Part shown: positions 18,559 through 28,193 of the stretch, one piece after another
Layout: each line of letters opens with the position of its first letter
How positions within the stretch are numbered: the first letter of the stretch is position 1
Source of the DNA: Phycisphaerae bacterium
Lineage (GTDB): Bacteria; Planctomycetota; Phycisphaerae; UBA1845
Direction of reading: 5' to 3'
Assembly: GCA_013360585.1 (NCBI GenBank)
Contig: JABWBH010000019.1
Coordinates: 1 to 64,000 of the forward strand
DNA length: 64,000 nucleotides
Notes under the pieces: generated by a model
The model's database searches: none
The model's input: the letters and a program-made list of their open reading frames with translations, nothing else
What the model was told of the DNA's origin: nothing
Position numbers and translations under genes: made by a program

Positions 18559-19722
18559 CTACCTACCGTTCAGGACACGGATATCCCGTATCACAACGCA
18601 TCCCTCGTACGATGGCCGGCCCTGTCCATCGTGTCGAAGGCCCGTCGCCACGACCGGCGTCGGGAGGCAGTCCTTCTGCCAACCGTCTCCACGGATGACG
18701 ACGCAACGATAATCGATACCGCACGCCGGATTCGTCCACGGGAAGAACTGTGTGTAGTGATTCCCGGAAAAATTCTGAGCACAGTCCTCAAGCATCTTCT
18801 CGAAACGATAGTGCTGATAATAGCCAGCCGCGTCGCGCGTTCCTTCGATAAGCACCTTCTGGAACTCGACGTGTGCGTCCACAAACGAACGGTTATACGT
18901 CCAGTCCTTTCCATGCCACCCTTCGATCACGCGCTTCTGCGGGTGCAGCGAGACGCCCGTCAGGAAGTCGCAGCGATCCTCGCGCGCCGCCCAGCCCCAT
19001 CGGCCGATGTTCTCCTCGTAGTAGATTACCCGGCTAGGCGAGGGGATCCGGGTAATCGGCCGCAGGTAAGGCGAGTTGCTGTCCATCGGACCACCGGTCG
19101 ACGGGCCGATCATGAACACGTTCGCCGCAAAAGAATTACCGAACCAGTCGTACGACGACACCGTGGATCCGCGATTGATCCAATCCTGGCAGTGCCCCGA
19201 ACTCGGCGGACCTTCGTCGCCGGCGCACGTGAACACATCCAACTGCATTTTTGTGTCCGCACGGACGATCTCATCGCTCCCGTTGACGTGATCCTCGAAC
19301 CCGCCCTTGTAGATGGTCTCGTTCAGCGGGCGTGACCCCGGGCCAAAACCGCATCGTGTCCCGTACTTGCTGCGAAGCTCGGGGTCGCCGCTTCCGGAGC
19401 AGAACCCGGGTTTGCCGATGCCGCTCTTTCCGCCCCACTCATACGCGCCGATAAAGGTCGGCGACTGAGTGTTCTGAGAGTACTGCCGTCCGTGGATGGG
19501 GATCGCCCAGGCGCCGTCGTCCTCCGACGCGTAGGTCCGACTCGCCAGCGAGATGTCCCGCAGGTGCGCCCCACACTTCGTCCGCTTCGCCTGGTTCCGC
19601 GCGTTCTGGAGCGACGGAAGCAGAATCGAGATCAGCAGCGCGATGATCGCGATGACCACCAGCAGCTCGATCAGCGTGAAACCACCCGCCCGAATTGCGG
19701 TCTTCGTTCGATGCGACGACAT
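18559..19722 (-). CDS. Prepilin-like protein, tandem paralogue
   Basis: A 387-residue paralogue of the next gene. The first 150 residues are nearly identical in layout ([69 protein letters not shown]), and divergence grows toward the C-terminus. It is the upstream gene of the pair and ends 38 bases before the paralogue begins, so a shared transcript is likely. Duplication is the simplest origin. Confidence 0.85.
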   Translation of the reverse strand: MSSHRTKTAIRAGGFTLIELLVVIAIIALLISILLPSLQNARNQAKRTKCGAHLRDISLASRTYASEDDGAWAIPIHGRQYSQNTQSPTFIGAYEWGGKSGIGKPGFCSGSGDPELRSKYGTRCGFGPGSRPLNETIYKGGFEDHVNGSDEIVRADTKMQLDVFTCAGDEGPPSSGHCQDWINRGSTVSSYDWFGNSFAANVFMIGPSTGGPMDSNSPYLRPITRIPSPSRVIYYEENIGRWGWAAREDRCDFLTGVSLHPQKRVIEGWHGKDWTYNRSFVDAHVEFQKVLIEGTRDAAGYYQHYRFEKMLEDCAQNFSGNHYTQFFPWTNPACGIDYRCVVIRGDGWQKDCLPTPVVATGLRHDGQGRPSYEGCVVIRDIRVLNGR

Positions 19723-20191
19723 GACGTGCGCTCCGACGATTTGAACTCACAGCCGGGAAGCCGCCCCTCCTCAGGATGCGGCCGCCCGAACCGATCGGCG
19801 ACAGTCCCTGAATACAACTCGCACGAAACCTTAACCCAAAACCTCGTTCGCCCTCAACCCCCGATCATTTAGCTCCGCACTCCGGTTAACCTTCTCTCTC
19901 ATGAAAGTAGACACCCTCCCGGGTATCCCGCCGGTGATCGTGGTAAAAAAGAGGCGGTCCTATCGCGTTGCTTGCGTGGTCCCCTTGCTATCTGCGGCTG
20001 GCGTCAGGGGTCTGGACCGGTGCGGCCGTCCAAAGTCGCCTTGCCGTATGACGGGAATCTCGTTATTGTCTGGGCGATTGACCCCGTAGTCTGCGGGTTT
20101 CGCCAGCCGCGAGGCAGGTACGGGGGGTTTGAGGTTGGTTTCGCCGAAACGGTGTCGCCGCCTTGGGGAGTGAGTGACAGAGGATTGATTC
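19723..20191. other. Intergenic region, no gene recognised
   Basis: A 469-base divergent gap between the pilin pair and the HTH gene. A 62-codon frame at 19901-20089 has no ribosome site and no recognisable product. Just before 20192 is AGAGGATTGATTC, a good ribosome site for the HTH gene. No riboswitch was recognised. Confidence 0.4.
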
Positions 20192-20515
20192 ATGCCCGCA
20201 AACGGCCGTCCGAATTCCGATATTCTTAAAACGAAAGCAATTCAATCAGCACTTCAATTTGCTCTTGAGAAAAGGCTCTTCTCGAAAAATCCCGAGCTAA
20301 GGAAAGCCGCGGAATCCTGGCTCAAAGACGCCGATAATGATCGCTCGGTCTTCGGGCGTCAGATGCGGATGATTCAAGTGCTCCGAAAGGGCGCCACTCT
20401 GGAGGAGATGGTTCGCAGGCTCAAATCGTCGCGTCGAACCGTGTTTCGCTATCTTAACGAGCTGGAGCGGGCCGGGTACACCGTCAAGCTTGAGGACAGC
20501 GTTTACCGCGTGTGA
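20192..20515 (+). CDS. Small HTH-domain protein
   Basis: A 107-residue protein whose C-terminal half is a winged-helix/HTH_11-like domain (MIQVLRKGATLEEMVRRLKS then SRRTVFRYLNELERAGYTVK). The N-terminal half is helical and charged, with no ligand-binding domain. It is probably a small DNA-binding regulator; targets unknown. The ribosome site AGAGGA lies 7-8 bases before the ATG. Confidence 0.65.
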   Translation: MPANGRPNSDILKTKAIQSALQFALEKRLFSKNPELRKAAESWLKDADNDRSVFGRQMRMIQVLRKGATLEEMVRRLKSSRRTVFRYLNELERAGYTVKLEDSVYRV

Positions 20516-20566
20516 CGGTTTGACCTCTCACGGCGTACGCCGCGTCTCGCACTCCGCATTTTTTTA

Positions 20567-20596
20567 TTGCAATTTCCCTGCTCCTGGGGGTATATT
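20567..20596 (+). promoter_or_regulatory. Putative promoter of the 20810 lipoprotein gene
   Basis: TTGCAA at 20567-20572, 18 bases, then TATATT at 20591-20596, about 210 bases before the lipoprotein start. It stands out as an AT-rich patch in GC-rich sequence. Confidence 0.4.
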
Positions 20597-20809
20597 CCCG
20601 AAGTCTGGGTTTTCGCAGGTCTCGTGCATTCGGAGGCTCGGGCTGTCGGGCTGGTCCCTCTGTTCCGAAACCCCAGCGACCGATTGCAGCGGCTGGCCAG
20701 GACTCTTGAGCGGGCGAATACTCCCAGACCTTGCGAGTATGAACTCGACTTGTCCGTTGTGGCGCCCGGTTCGGCCGTGAACGAGGCGCGTTTCGAGGCG
20801 GGGCGGGTG

Positions 20810-23101
20810 ATGGCGAAGCGACTAGACCTGCGCGAATTTCTGCTACTCCTGCCGGTGGCGCTGCTGCTTGGCGGATGCGGCGGCGTCTCCGGTCCTGCGC
20901 CAACGTCCACCGGCTCGCCAGCGACCGAGGGATCCGGTGCCGAGGCCCCGGATTCCGTCAATGATGTGGTGTCGGACCAGTTTCCCGGAGAGTTGGGCGG
21001 CGTTGGGGGGGACGAGAGTCCGGCGTTTGCGGCGATCGCGATCCGAAACGCGGCGGAATCACCCGCCGCAGTCACGGTCTTGTTCGCCGCCGACGGGGTG
21101 CAGGTGCATATCGCCTACGTCCGTGTGCTGCCCGGAACGATCGTTCAGGTTTCCAGCCCCGCGCCGGCAAACCGAATCCAGATCAATGCGGTTACGGATG
21201 ACGGGGCGATCGTCCTGAACCGGACGTTCGCTCTCGGGGTCGACTACGAACTCGACGAAATGATCGAGTTCATCCTTGAACCGAACGAAGGCGACCACAC
21301 GGATGACGGGTCGGCGGACCCCGGCGACGGGTTCGCGCCCCCGGTTTTCCGGGTGATATCGGTGGAAATCGAGGGGGCCGTGACCGCGATCGGGTCAACC
21401 GTCCGCGTTCAGTGGGAGGATGAGGGCGGCAGCCCTCAATCCACGGTTGCGTTTCACCTTCGATCGCTGAGCGACGTTGACTCGTCGTCTCGAGGCGTGC
21501 AGGTGTCGCCGCAGGTCGCCCTCGCGCTCGACGGGATCAACGACGAGATCCGCCTAGTGCTCTCCGGCATTGCGGCGGGCGAGTACGAATTGCTCGCGGT
21601 GGTCCGCGACGGAACGTATCAGGCGTCGGTGGTCGCGGTCCCGCAAATGACGCTGTTCCGCGATCCGCTCAACGCGCCTCCGACGATCCGCCTGCTGACT
21701 CCCGCGCAGGCGATCACCACGAGCGCTGCGAACGCCTTCGACGTCTGCTGGGACGACGCGGATTCCGACAGCTCCGCGGTCGTGTCGCTTTCGCTGTTCC
21801 GCGTCATGCCGTCGGGGGAGAGCGTCTCTTACGCTCTGGCCGGTCCGCTTCCTGAAGACCCGGACGGTGCTGCGGATTGCGTGAGGGTGATCCCCAGCCA
21901 GGTCATTCCCGGCGTGTACGATCTGGTGGCGACGATCAGCGACGGCGTGCTCAGCGGCGTCGATCGCCGGGAGCGGTGGATCGAGATCCGGGGAACCGAG
22001 ACGGACCACCCGCCGACCCTCACACTGCTCGCGCCGGCGGCGAACGTCGTGACCGCCCGAGGAGGAGCGGTATCCGTCTCCTGGCATGACGACGATAGCG
22101 ACAGTTCGGCGATCATTTCGCTGATGCTGGACCCGGATCTTTCGGGCGACGCGCTCGACGGGAACGAGGTGTTGCTGGTTTCCGCGCTCGCGGAGGATCC
22201 GGACGGCGCGGGGAATGACGATATCCGCATCGGCTTCCCGATCGGGATTGCTGCGGGGGAATACCGCCTGGCGGGAACGATCTGGGACGGTCGTACGTCG
22301 GCGGTCAGTTTCGCCGCCGGGAGGATCAGCATCACCGACGGCGGCAGCGACGGGCAGTCGGAATCACCGGGCGTTGACGCAGTGTGGCCGCTGGTCGACC
22401 AGCGCCTCCGTGACGGCTACGGTCTGACCTTCGGAGCACGGTTCAGCAACGTTGCGTCAGGCGACATCGGCGTGCGGTACTTCCTGAAAGGGGTTCTCGC
22501 CGGCGAAACCTGGAGCGTCGATCTTCTGCCCGTCTCCACCGTGCTTCGAAACGGAAGCGCCTTTACATGGACGGCGGATCTCTCGCGGATTTCGATTCCT
22601 GACGAGGTTCGGGCGCGCGGGCTTGAGGTGCGGGTGCAGCTTTATGACGGCGACCGGCTGGTCGCGTCTGATTCCGCCCCCGGCGCCGTTTTCATCCGCC
22701 GGGAGCTTGTACCGCTCGGAATCGGCGGGGTCTTGCCGGACTGCGACGCCCACAACGGCGTTCCGGCGGACGCGCGGATTGAGTTCGGCTGGGTGAGCGG
22801 AGGCTCGGCGGTTCACGATCCGGCGAACATCGTGCGGTTCTGGCTGGCGAAGGACGGAGTCTGGCCTCCGCCGCTGGATGACGATCGTACGCATCGGATC
22901 ATCCTGCTCGGCGCGGAGCAGCCCGGCGTCGTTTTCAACGAAGCCGTGCCGTGGGAGGCGCTTACCGGGATGGACCCGGGTCTGTATACGTTGATTGCCG
23001 AGATTCACGATCCGCAATTCGGCGAAATCATCCACGCGTTCACGGATCGGCGGATCGAGATCTGCGCGGTCGGTCGCCAGGGCGGCGGCGGGCTGCCTTA
23101 A
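20810..23101 (+). CDS. Large lipoprotein with Ig-like repeats
   Basis: About 763 residues. The ATG at 20810 is preferred over the upstream 20567 start because it directly begins a lipoprotein signal (MAKRLDLREFLLLLPVALLL ending GGC). The exported part is acidic and contains at least two repeats of a Big/PKD-like strand pattern: PPTIRLLTPAQ with WDDADSDSSAVVSLSL, and PPTLTLLAPAAN with WHDDDSDSSAIISLML. The later half (about 560-740) is distinct, with PDCDAHNGVPADARIEFGW. Likely a cell-surface structural or binding protein. Its 3' end overlaps convergent rnpA by 62 bases. Confidence 0.65.
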   Translation: MAKRLDLREFLLLLPVALLLGGCGGVSGPAPTSTGSPATEGSGAEAPDSVNDVVSDQFPGELGGVGGDESPAFAAIAIRNAAESPAAVTVLFAADGVQVHIAYVRVLPGTIVQVSSPAPANRIQINAVTDDGAIVLNRTFALGVDYELDEMIEFILEPNEGDHTDDGSADPGDGFAPPVFRVISVEIEGAVTAIGSTVRVQWEDEGGSPQSTVAFHLRSLSDVDSSSRGVQVSPQVALALDGINDEIRLVLSGIAAGEYELLAVVRDGTYQASVVAVPQMTLFRDPLNAPPTIRLLTPAQAITTSAANAFDVCWDDADSDSSAVVSLSLFRVMPSGESVSYALAGPLPEDPDGAADCVRVIPSQVIPGVYDLVATISDGVLSGVDRRERWIEIRGTETDHPPTLTLLAPAANVVTARGGAVSVSWHDDDSDSSAIISLMLDPDLSGDALDGNEVLLVSALAEDPDGAGNDDIRIGFPIGIAAGEYRLAGTIWDGRTSAVSFAAGRISITDGGSDGQSESPGVDAVWPLVDQRLRDGYGLTFGARFSNVASGDIGVRYFLKGVLAGETWSVDLLPVSTVLRNGSAFTWTADLSRISIPDEVRARGLEVRVQLYDGDRLVASDSAPGAVFIRRELVPLGIGGVLPDCDAHNGVPADARIEFGWVSGGSAVHDPANIVRFWLAKDGVWPPPLDDDRTHRIILLGAEQPGVVFNEAVPWEALTGMDPGLYTLIAEIHDPQFGEIIHAFTDRRIEICAVGRQGGGGLP

Positions 23102-23426
23102 CACTCAATCTGATGAGCGACTCCGCCAGCACCGCGTAGCTGCATCCCTCGGCCGTGCGAAGCTGGCACATCAGGTCCACGCCCACGGGAATCCGGTCCC
23201 GGTTCCGCCGGAACGCCTCGCGCACGCGGCGCCTCAGTCGATTGCGCAGCACCGCCGTTCCGACGCGGCGCGGCGCTCGCAGCCCGATCCGGGAACGTTC
23301 GAGGGTGTTATTCAGCACCCACAACGTCATGCAATAATCTGAAACGCGGATACCGTGACGAATCACTCGATCGACGTCGCTGCGCCGAAAAAGGCGATCG
23401 TTGGGTGTAAAACGCTCGCGACTCAC
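23040..23426 (-). CDS. rnpA: Ribonuclease P protein component
   Basis: Protein subunit that helps the RNase P RNA cut 5' leaders from tRNA precursors. The 128-residue product starts at GTG and has the N-terminal RFTPNDRLFRRSDVDRVIR, the RIGLRAPRRVG strand and the family signature VLRNRLRRRVREAFRRN. The usual upstream neighbour rpmH is not present: the frames between 23427 and 23542 do not encode L34. The 3' end runs 62 bases into the convergent lipoprotein gene. Confidence 0.85.
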   Translation of the reverse strand: MSRERFTPNDRLFRRSDVDRVIRHGIRVSDYCMTLWVLNNTLERSRIGLRAPRRVGTAVLRNRLRRRVREAFRRNRDRIPVGVDLMCQLRTAEGCSYAVLAESLIRLSVKAARRRPGDRPRRSRSADP

Positions 23427-23542
23427 GTTCGCAAGCGCCCCACCGACGCGGCTCGCCGCCCCGGAACGTTGCGGATCGTCCGCAAATCCGCGACCCTGTT
23501 GCGGCCTTGCGGATGTCGCCGATGATACGGTAAGGGTCTCAT

Positions 23543-24535
23543 ATGCGTCAGCATCGCCGCCATCATAACCGCTCGGCGCCGTCGAGGCTGTCGGTGCGGG
23601 TCTCGCGACGCCTGTACCGGGGTGTCTGTGTTGCCGGACTGCTTTCCGCTGCCGTCGCTACCGCGTTTGCCCAGGACGCGCCGTCCGCGACACCGCCTTC
23701 GTCGGCGCCGCCGGACGCCGCGACCCGCGCCAGTCAGCCCGATCCCGCCGCCACGGCGCGGTCATCGTCGCCCACGCCGGGGGCGGCGACGCCGCGGATC
23801 TCTCGTGCGCCGCGAATCCCGTCACCGCGAGAGGAGCTTCTGAAGACCTTGTACGGCGCCGATTTCGGATCTTACGCCGCGCTACCCTTGACCGGCGTGA
23901 ATCCCGTCGAATCGCCGGCCTCTGTGCAGGATCCCTTCCGCTCGCCCGCTTCACTGGATCCGCAGGATCGCCGCTGGGATCCGCCCTCCGCATTACGGCC
24001 TGGGTCGTTGCCGATCTCCTTCGGCACCTTGTTTCCGGATGCGGATCGTTCGCTCAAGCCCGGCGGATACGGACCGCGATCCGCGATTCTGCACGAGTCG
24101 AACGCGGCGGGTTTCTCAGCCTCTTTGAAGACGAAGCTCGACGCCATCCTTGCCCGTCCGACGCTTCCGGCATCGTCGCGTCCGGGTTTCGGGCTTGAAG
24201 ACCCGCTCCTGCGCTTCGACGTCCGGAACACGTTGTTCACCGGTCAGGATGCGGGCGGCCTTCTCTCGCCAGGTCCGCGTCAGCCGCTCCCGCCGACCAC
24301 CGGGCTTTCGATCGCGCCGCCCGCCGGATCGATCTATCTGATGACGCCGGCGATGTCGATCCCTTTCTTGACGGTGCCAACGCCGGGGTTCAGCCTGTTT
24401 CAGCCCGATCGGCTCAACCCGTCGCCGCTGATGAAGTTGGAGCATGCTTCGTCGGGTTTGATCGACCTTTCGGCGCTGCCGCCCGACACGTCGCGACGAC
24501 TCCCCCGCGAGCCCGGAACGTCCGGCCGCAACTGA
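23543..24535 (+). CDS. Secreted Pro/Ser-rich protein of unknown function
   Basis: A 330-residue protein with a long basic leader and signal peptide (RLYRGVCVAGLLSAAVATAF, cut near AQD), then a low-complexity Pro/Ala/Ser region (about residues 46-95) and a proline-rich C-terminal part without recognised motifs. No membrane anchor. I do not recognise the family. It diverges from rnpA. Confidence 0.5.
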   Translation: MRQHRRHHNRSAPSRLSVRVSRRLYRGVCVAGLLSAAVATAFAQDAPSATPPSSAPPDAATRASQPDPAATARSSSPTPGAATPRISRAPRIPSPREELLKTLYGADFGSYAALPLTGVNPVESPASVQDPFRSPASLDPQDRRWDPPSALRPGSLPISFGTLFPDADRSLKPGGYGPRSAILHESNAAGFSASLKTKLDAILARPTLPASSRPGFGLEDPLLRFDVRNTLFTGQDAGGLLSPGPRQPLPPTTGLSIAPPAGSIYLMTPAMSIPFLTVPTPGFSLFQPDRLNPSPLMKLEHASSGLIDLSALPPDTSRRLPREPGTSGRN

Positions 24536-24550
24536 GGCGCTTTTGCATAA

Positions 24551-24682
24551 GCGAACCGCGCCCGTCAGGAAGCGTCCCTTCTCCGGACCGGAGGATCGAT
24601 TTGAAGCAAAATCCGCCTAGATGCTTTCTCCCGGTCTTTTCTTGCGGGCGTTGAACGCCCGCTTCCTGACGGGCACGGTTCA
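24551..24682. repeat. Dispersed repeat, two inverted copies
   Basis: AACCGCGCCCGTCAGGAAGCG (one base trimmed here to the core CCGCGCCCGTCAGGAAGCG) at about 24556-24574 and its inverse CGCTTCCTGACGGGC at about 24660-24674 flank some 85 bases, forming a large inverted pair between convergent genes. An extra CTTGCGGGCGTTGAACGCCCGC hairpin-like stretch adjoins the second copy. Confidence 0.6.
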
Positions 24683-24753
24683 GTTCGTATCTGTATCAAA
24701 CCCGAACCGGCTCGCGCACGCCGTGAACCGGGCGGTAACCCGCTCGCTTCTGG

Positions 24754-26703
24754 TCAAGCGGCGCGTCGGTGCGGTCTGAGCAGCGAAACCAAGACCGTTG
24801 CGCTGACGGCGACGACCGCCGCACAAATGACCGCCTCGCTCCAGCGTCCGTAAAGCCCGAATCCCGCGCCGAACAACGCCGCGTAAACCGCCGCACACCC
24901 CAGCATCATGCACACGATCGATCGCGGCAGGTTCGACCTCCCGCGCTCCGCGCCCGCGATGTCCTCGCCGTCCCGCCGCGCATCTTCAATCACCCGTCGC
25001 CAGCCGGGTCCGCCCGGCTGGGTCAGCCGATGAAACGACCGGAGCGTGCGCCCATCCGAGGGCGGCGTCATCAGCGTGACCGCCACCCACGCGATCGTCG
25101 TGACGCCGACGCCGATCAGCAGCTCATGCCAATCCGCCAGTCCTGACGCGGCCCCGACCTGAAAATACACGGCGACGCCGAACGAGACCGCCATCGCGCT
25201 CAGTTCGCTGTAAGGATTGATCCGCCACCAGAACCAGCGGAGAATGAAGAGCAGGCCGGTTCCCGCACCGATCTGAAGCAGAATTTGAAACGCCGCCAGC
25301 GCGTTCTGAAGCGCCAACGCCAGCGCTCCCGCGAGAATCATCAGGACGACGGTCGAGGACCGCGCCACCCAGATCAACTCCCGCTCGCCGGCGCCGGGCC
25401 TCACAAAGCGCCGCCAGACGTCGTTCACGACGTAGCTCGAACCCCAGTTCAGGTGCGTCGAGATCGTCGACATGTACGCCGCCGCCAGCGACGCCACCAC
25501 CAGCCCCAGCAGACCCGCCGGAAGAAACGTCAGCATCGCGGGGTACGCCAGATCGTGCCCCGCCTTGTTCACCGGAACCGCGGGAAACGCGGCATGAATC
25601 GCCGTCAGACCTCGTTCCTGAAGAACCAGCCTCTGAATCTGCGCCGCCATCGCTGCATCCACGCTCCCCGGATCGCGCCGCCACTGCTCCACCTGCGGCG
25701 CCAGACTCCGGCTCGCCAGCGCTTGCCGGGCGCCGACCCGCTCCTCTGAAGTATCCAGCGGAAACACAATCAGCGACGCCAGTGCTACGAGAATCCAAGG
25801 CCACGGGCGCAAGGCGTAATGCGCGGCGTTGAAGAAGAACGTCGCCCCGATCGCGTGACGCTCGTCCTTCGCCGCCAGCATCCGCTGCGCGATGTACCCG
25901 CCGCCGCCAGGCTCCGCGCCGGGGTACCAGACGCTCCACCACTGCACGGCCAGCGGCATGATGAAAAGGTGCGTCAATGTGCTCCAGTCCACCTGTCCGT
26001 CGCGCCCGAATGAAAGCGGAACGAGCGAGAGCTTCGGCGCGACCGCCTCGTGCCCGAGCAGCCCCGCCAGCCCCCCGACCGCAGGTTGCCGAAGCGCGAC
26101 CCACGCCGCACACACCGCGCCGGCCATCGCCGCCAGAAACAGCACGAAATCCGTGAGCACCACGGCCGTCAACCCGCCCGCCGCGCTGAACAAGACGGTG
26201 ACCGCCGACGCCAGCAGGATGCTCGTCGTCGGGGAGAACCCGAACATCACCCCGCCGATCTTGATCGCCGCCAGCGACACGGTCGCCATGATGCACACGT
26301 TGAAGAACACGCCGAGGTACAAAGCCCGGAATCCGCGCAGAAACGCCGCCGCCTTTCCCGAGTACCGCAGCTCGTAAAACTCCACGTCCGTCGTCACGCC
26401 CGACCGTCTCCACAACCGCGCGTACACGAACACCGTCAGCATTCCGGTCAGCAGGAACGCCCACCACGCCCAGTTCCCGCCCACGCCGTTCTGACGCACG
26501 ATGTCCGTGACGAGGTTCGGCGTGTCCGTCGAGAACGTCGTCGCCACCATCGAGAAGCCGAGCAGCCACCACGGCATCCGCCGACCTGAAAGAAAGAACT
26601 CTCCGACGCCGCGACCCGCGCCTCGCGCCGCCGCCGCCCCGATCCCCAGCGTCACGATGAAGAACGCCGCGATCACGCTCCAGTCCAGCGTCGTTAATCT
26701 CAT
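24754..26703 (-). CDS. Sodium:solute symporter (SSS family)
   Basis: A 649-residue inner-membrane transporter of the SSS/SGLT family with about 13 hydrophobic segments. Family features include FFLSGRRMPWWLLGFSMVAT near the N-terminus, GGLTAVVLTDFVLF (Na-site helix), and AAYMSTISTHLNWGSSYVV, the conserved ASxMSTxSTxLN loop. Substrate not evident; sugars, amino acids and vitamins are all known in the family. The start overlaps the stop of moeA by ATGA, so it is translationally coupled. Confidence 0.88.
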   Translation of the reverse strand: MRLTTLDWSVIAAFFIVTLGIGAAAARGAGRGVGEFFLSGRRMPWWLLGFSMVATTFSTDTPNLVTDIVRQNGVGGNWAWWAFLLTGMLTVFVYARLWRRSGVTTDVEFYELRYSGKAAAFLRGFRALYLGVFFNVCIMATVSLAAIKIGGVMFGFSPTTSILLASAVTVLFSAAGGLTAVVLTDFVLFLAAMAGAVCAAWVALRQPAVGGLAGLLGHEAVAPKLSLVPLSFGRDGQVDWSTLTHLFIMPLAVQWWSVWYPGAEPGGGGYIAQRMLAAKDERHAIGATFFFNAAHYALRPWPWILVALASLIVFPLDTSEERVGARQALASRSLAPQVEQWRRDPGSVDAAMAAQIQRLVLQERGLTAIHAAFPAVPVNKAGHDLAYPAMLTFLPAGLLGLVVASLAAAYMSTISTHLNWGSSYVVNDVWRRFVRPGAGERELIWVARSSTVVLMILAGALALALQNALAAFQILLQIGAGTGLLFILRWFWWRINPYSELSAMAVSFGVAVYFQVGAASGLADWHELLIGVGVTTIAWVAVTLMTPPSDGRTLRSFHRLTQPGGPGWRRVIEDARRDGEDIAGAERGRSNLPRSIVCMMLGCAAVYAALFGAGFGLYGRWSEAVICAAVVAVSATVLVSLLRPHRRAA

Positions 26704-27971
26704 TCGCGCTCTCCGTCAGCGTTCCGGTCCTCTCCGACGCACGTCCAGTGCGGCAGCAAGCGCACCGTCACGATCGACCCGTCCGTCGCCGCCGTCGTCC
26801 CCGCCTCACGAACGATCAGCGCATCCGCGCCGGCCATCCCGAAGGGATCCCCCGATCCCTGCCACGGTTGAGGCGAGGCGCGCCACGCGCCTGCCGCGTC
26901 GCAAGTCAGCTTCGCCGGAATGAAACTGCAACGCGCGCCGGCCTCCGGCAGTCGACCGATCAACCGGGCGCTCAACGTCCGATGCGTCGCGGCGGCGTGA
27001 CCCTGCAAACGCGCCAACGCCTCGGCGACAAAAAGATGAAACCCGATGAACGCGCTGATCGGGTTGCCGGGCAGCCCGAACACGCCCTGCCCGCCCGGCG
27101 ACGTTGCAAAAAGCGTCGGACGCCCGGGTTTGATCGCCACCTTGTGAAAGTGCGTCCGACAGCCGAGTTCCGCGACGATCCCGGGAACGAAGTCGTACTC
27201 GCCGGCCGACACGCCGCCGGTCAGGCACAGCACGTCGCATCGCTCCAGCGCCTCGCCGATCGCCGCGCGAATCTCGCCGGGAACGTCGCGCACGGAGATC
27301 GTCATGATCGGAATCGCCTGCGCCTCACGCACCAGCGCCGTCAGCAGCGGGGCGTTCGAATTCCGGATCTGTGCGCCGAACGGCTTGCGTCCCGGTTCGA
27401 TCAGTTCGTCGCCGGTCACGACGATCGCCACGCGCGGCGCGGCGTAGACGCAAACCTTCGCCGCCCCTGAGGTCGCCGCCACCGCGATCTCCAGCGGCCC
27501 CAGCCGCATCCCCGCTGACAAGGTCATGTCACCCGCCCTTACGTAGGACGCTTGCGGAGTGATGAACTGTCCCGTCGTCGCGCTCTTGAGGATGCGGACG
27601 GCGCGACCGCCGTCCTCCGCCGCCGTGTCTTCGACCCGGACGATCGCATCCGCCCCGGGCGGAACCGGCGCGCCGGTATTGATCCGCATCGCCTCGCCCG
27701 GTCCCACCGCGCCCAAGGGTGCGTGTCCGGCCGCGATGTCTCCCACGACCTTGAGCGTCACCGGCGCGGCACGCACATCGTCGGCGCGCACCGCGTAGCC
27801 GTCCATCAACGCCCGGTCGAAAGGGGGGTAGTCCACGTCGCACGCCACGGCCTCCGCCAGCGTCCGATGCAGCGCGTCCTCCAGCCGGACGCACTCCACC
27901 CGTCCGGGGCGGATATGCTCGCGCACGATCCTTGCGGCTTCCTCAGGAGACATCAGCGCTTTTCCGGTCAT
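26700..27971 (-). CDS. moeA: Molybdopterin molybdenumtransferase
   Basis: Inserts molybdate into adenylylated molybdopterin to finish Mo cofactor. The ATG at 27971 gives 423 residues, the normal length; an upstream extension to 28181 has no similarity. Visible motifs: FDRALMDGYAVRADD, VRVEDTA, VVTGDELIEPG, NSNAPLL, LTGGVSAGEYDF, VAIKPGRPTLF and FGLPGNPISAFIGF. No other moa/mob gene is nearby. The ATGA overlap with the downstream SSS symporter is unusual and could hint at co-regulation. Confidence 0.93.
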   Translation of the reverse strand: MTGKALMSPEEAARIVREHIRPGRVECVRLEDALHRTLAEAVACDVDYPPFDRALMDGYAVRADDVRAAPVTLKVVGDIAAGHAPLGAVGPGEAMRINTGAPVPPGADAIVRVEDTAAEDGGRAVRILKSATTGQFITPQASYVRAGDMTLSAGMRLGPLEIAVAATSGAAKVCVYAAPRVAIVVTGDELIEPGRKPFGAQIRNSNAPLLTALVREAQAIPIMTISVRDVPGEIRAAIGEALERCDVLCLTGGVSAGEYDFVPGIVAELGCRTHFHKVAIKPGRPTLFATSPGGQGVFGLPGNPISAFIGFHLFVAEALARLQGHAAATHRTLSARLIGRLPEAGARCSFIPAKLTCDAAGAWRASPQPWQGSGDPFGMAGADALIVREAGTTAATDGSIVTVRLLPHWTCVGEDRNADGERE

Positions 27972-28193
27972 GCCCTCCGCTCCGTCGCCGCAATGCCCAC
28001 TACACCCCTCCGAAATCGTCCCTGCTCGTCCAATCTTGTCAGGAGCCGTCGCCGGGATGAGAACGATCCGCGTTGCGGATACGATGACCGAACTGAATCC
28101 CGGGCGGAACCCGGCGCCGAAACGGCTTCCTGGATCGTGCCAAGAACCGGCGACGCGACCGTCCCGTGACACTCTGTTCAAAAGGAGTCACTT

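Noticed and set aside
19901-20089. A 62-codon plus-strand frame in the pilin-HTH gap.
   Set aside because: No ribosome site, no recognisable motif and composition like surrounding non-coding sequence.
23427-23542. A possible rpmH upstream of rnpA.
   Set aside because: All three frames were translated by hand; none gives an L34 sequence.
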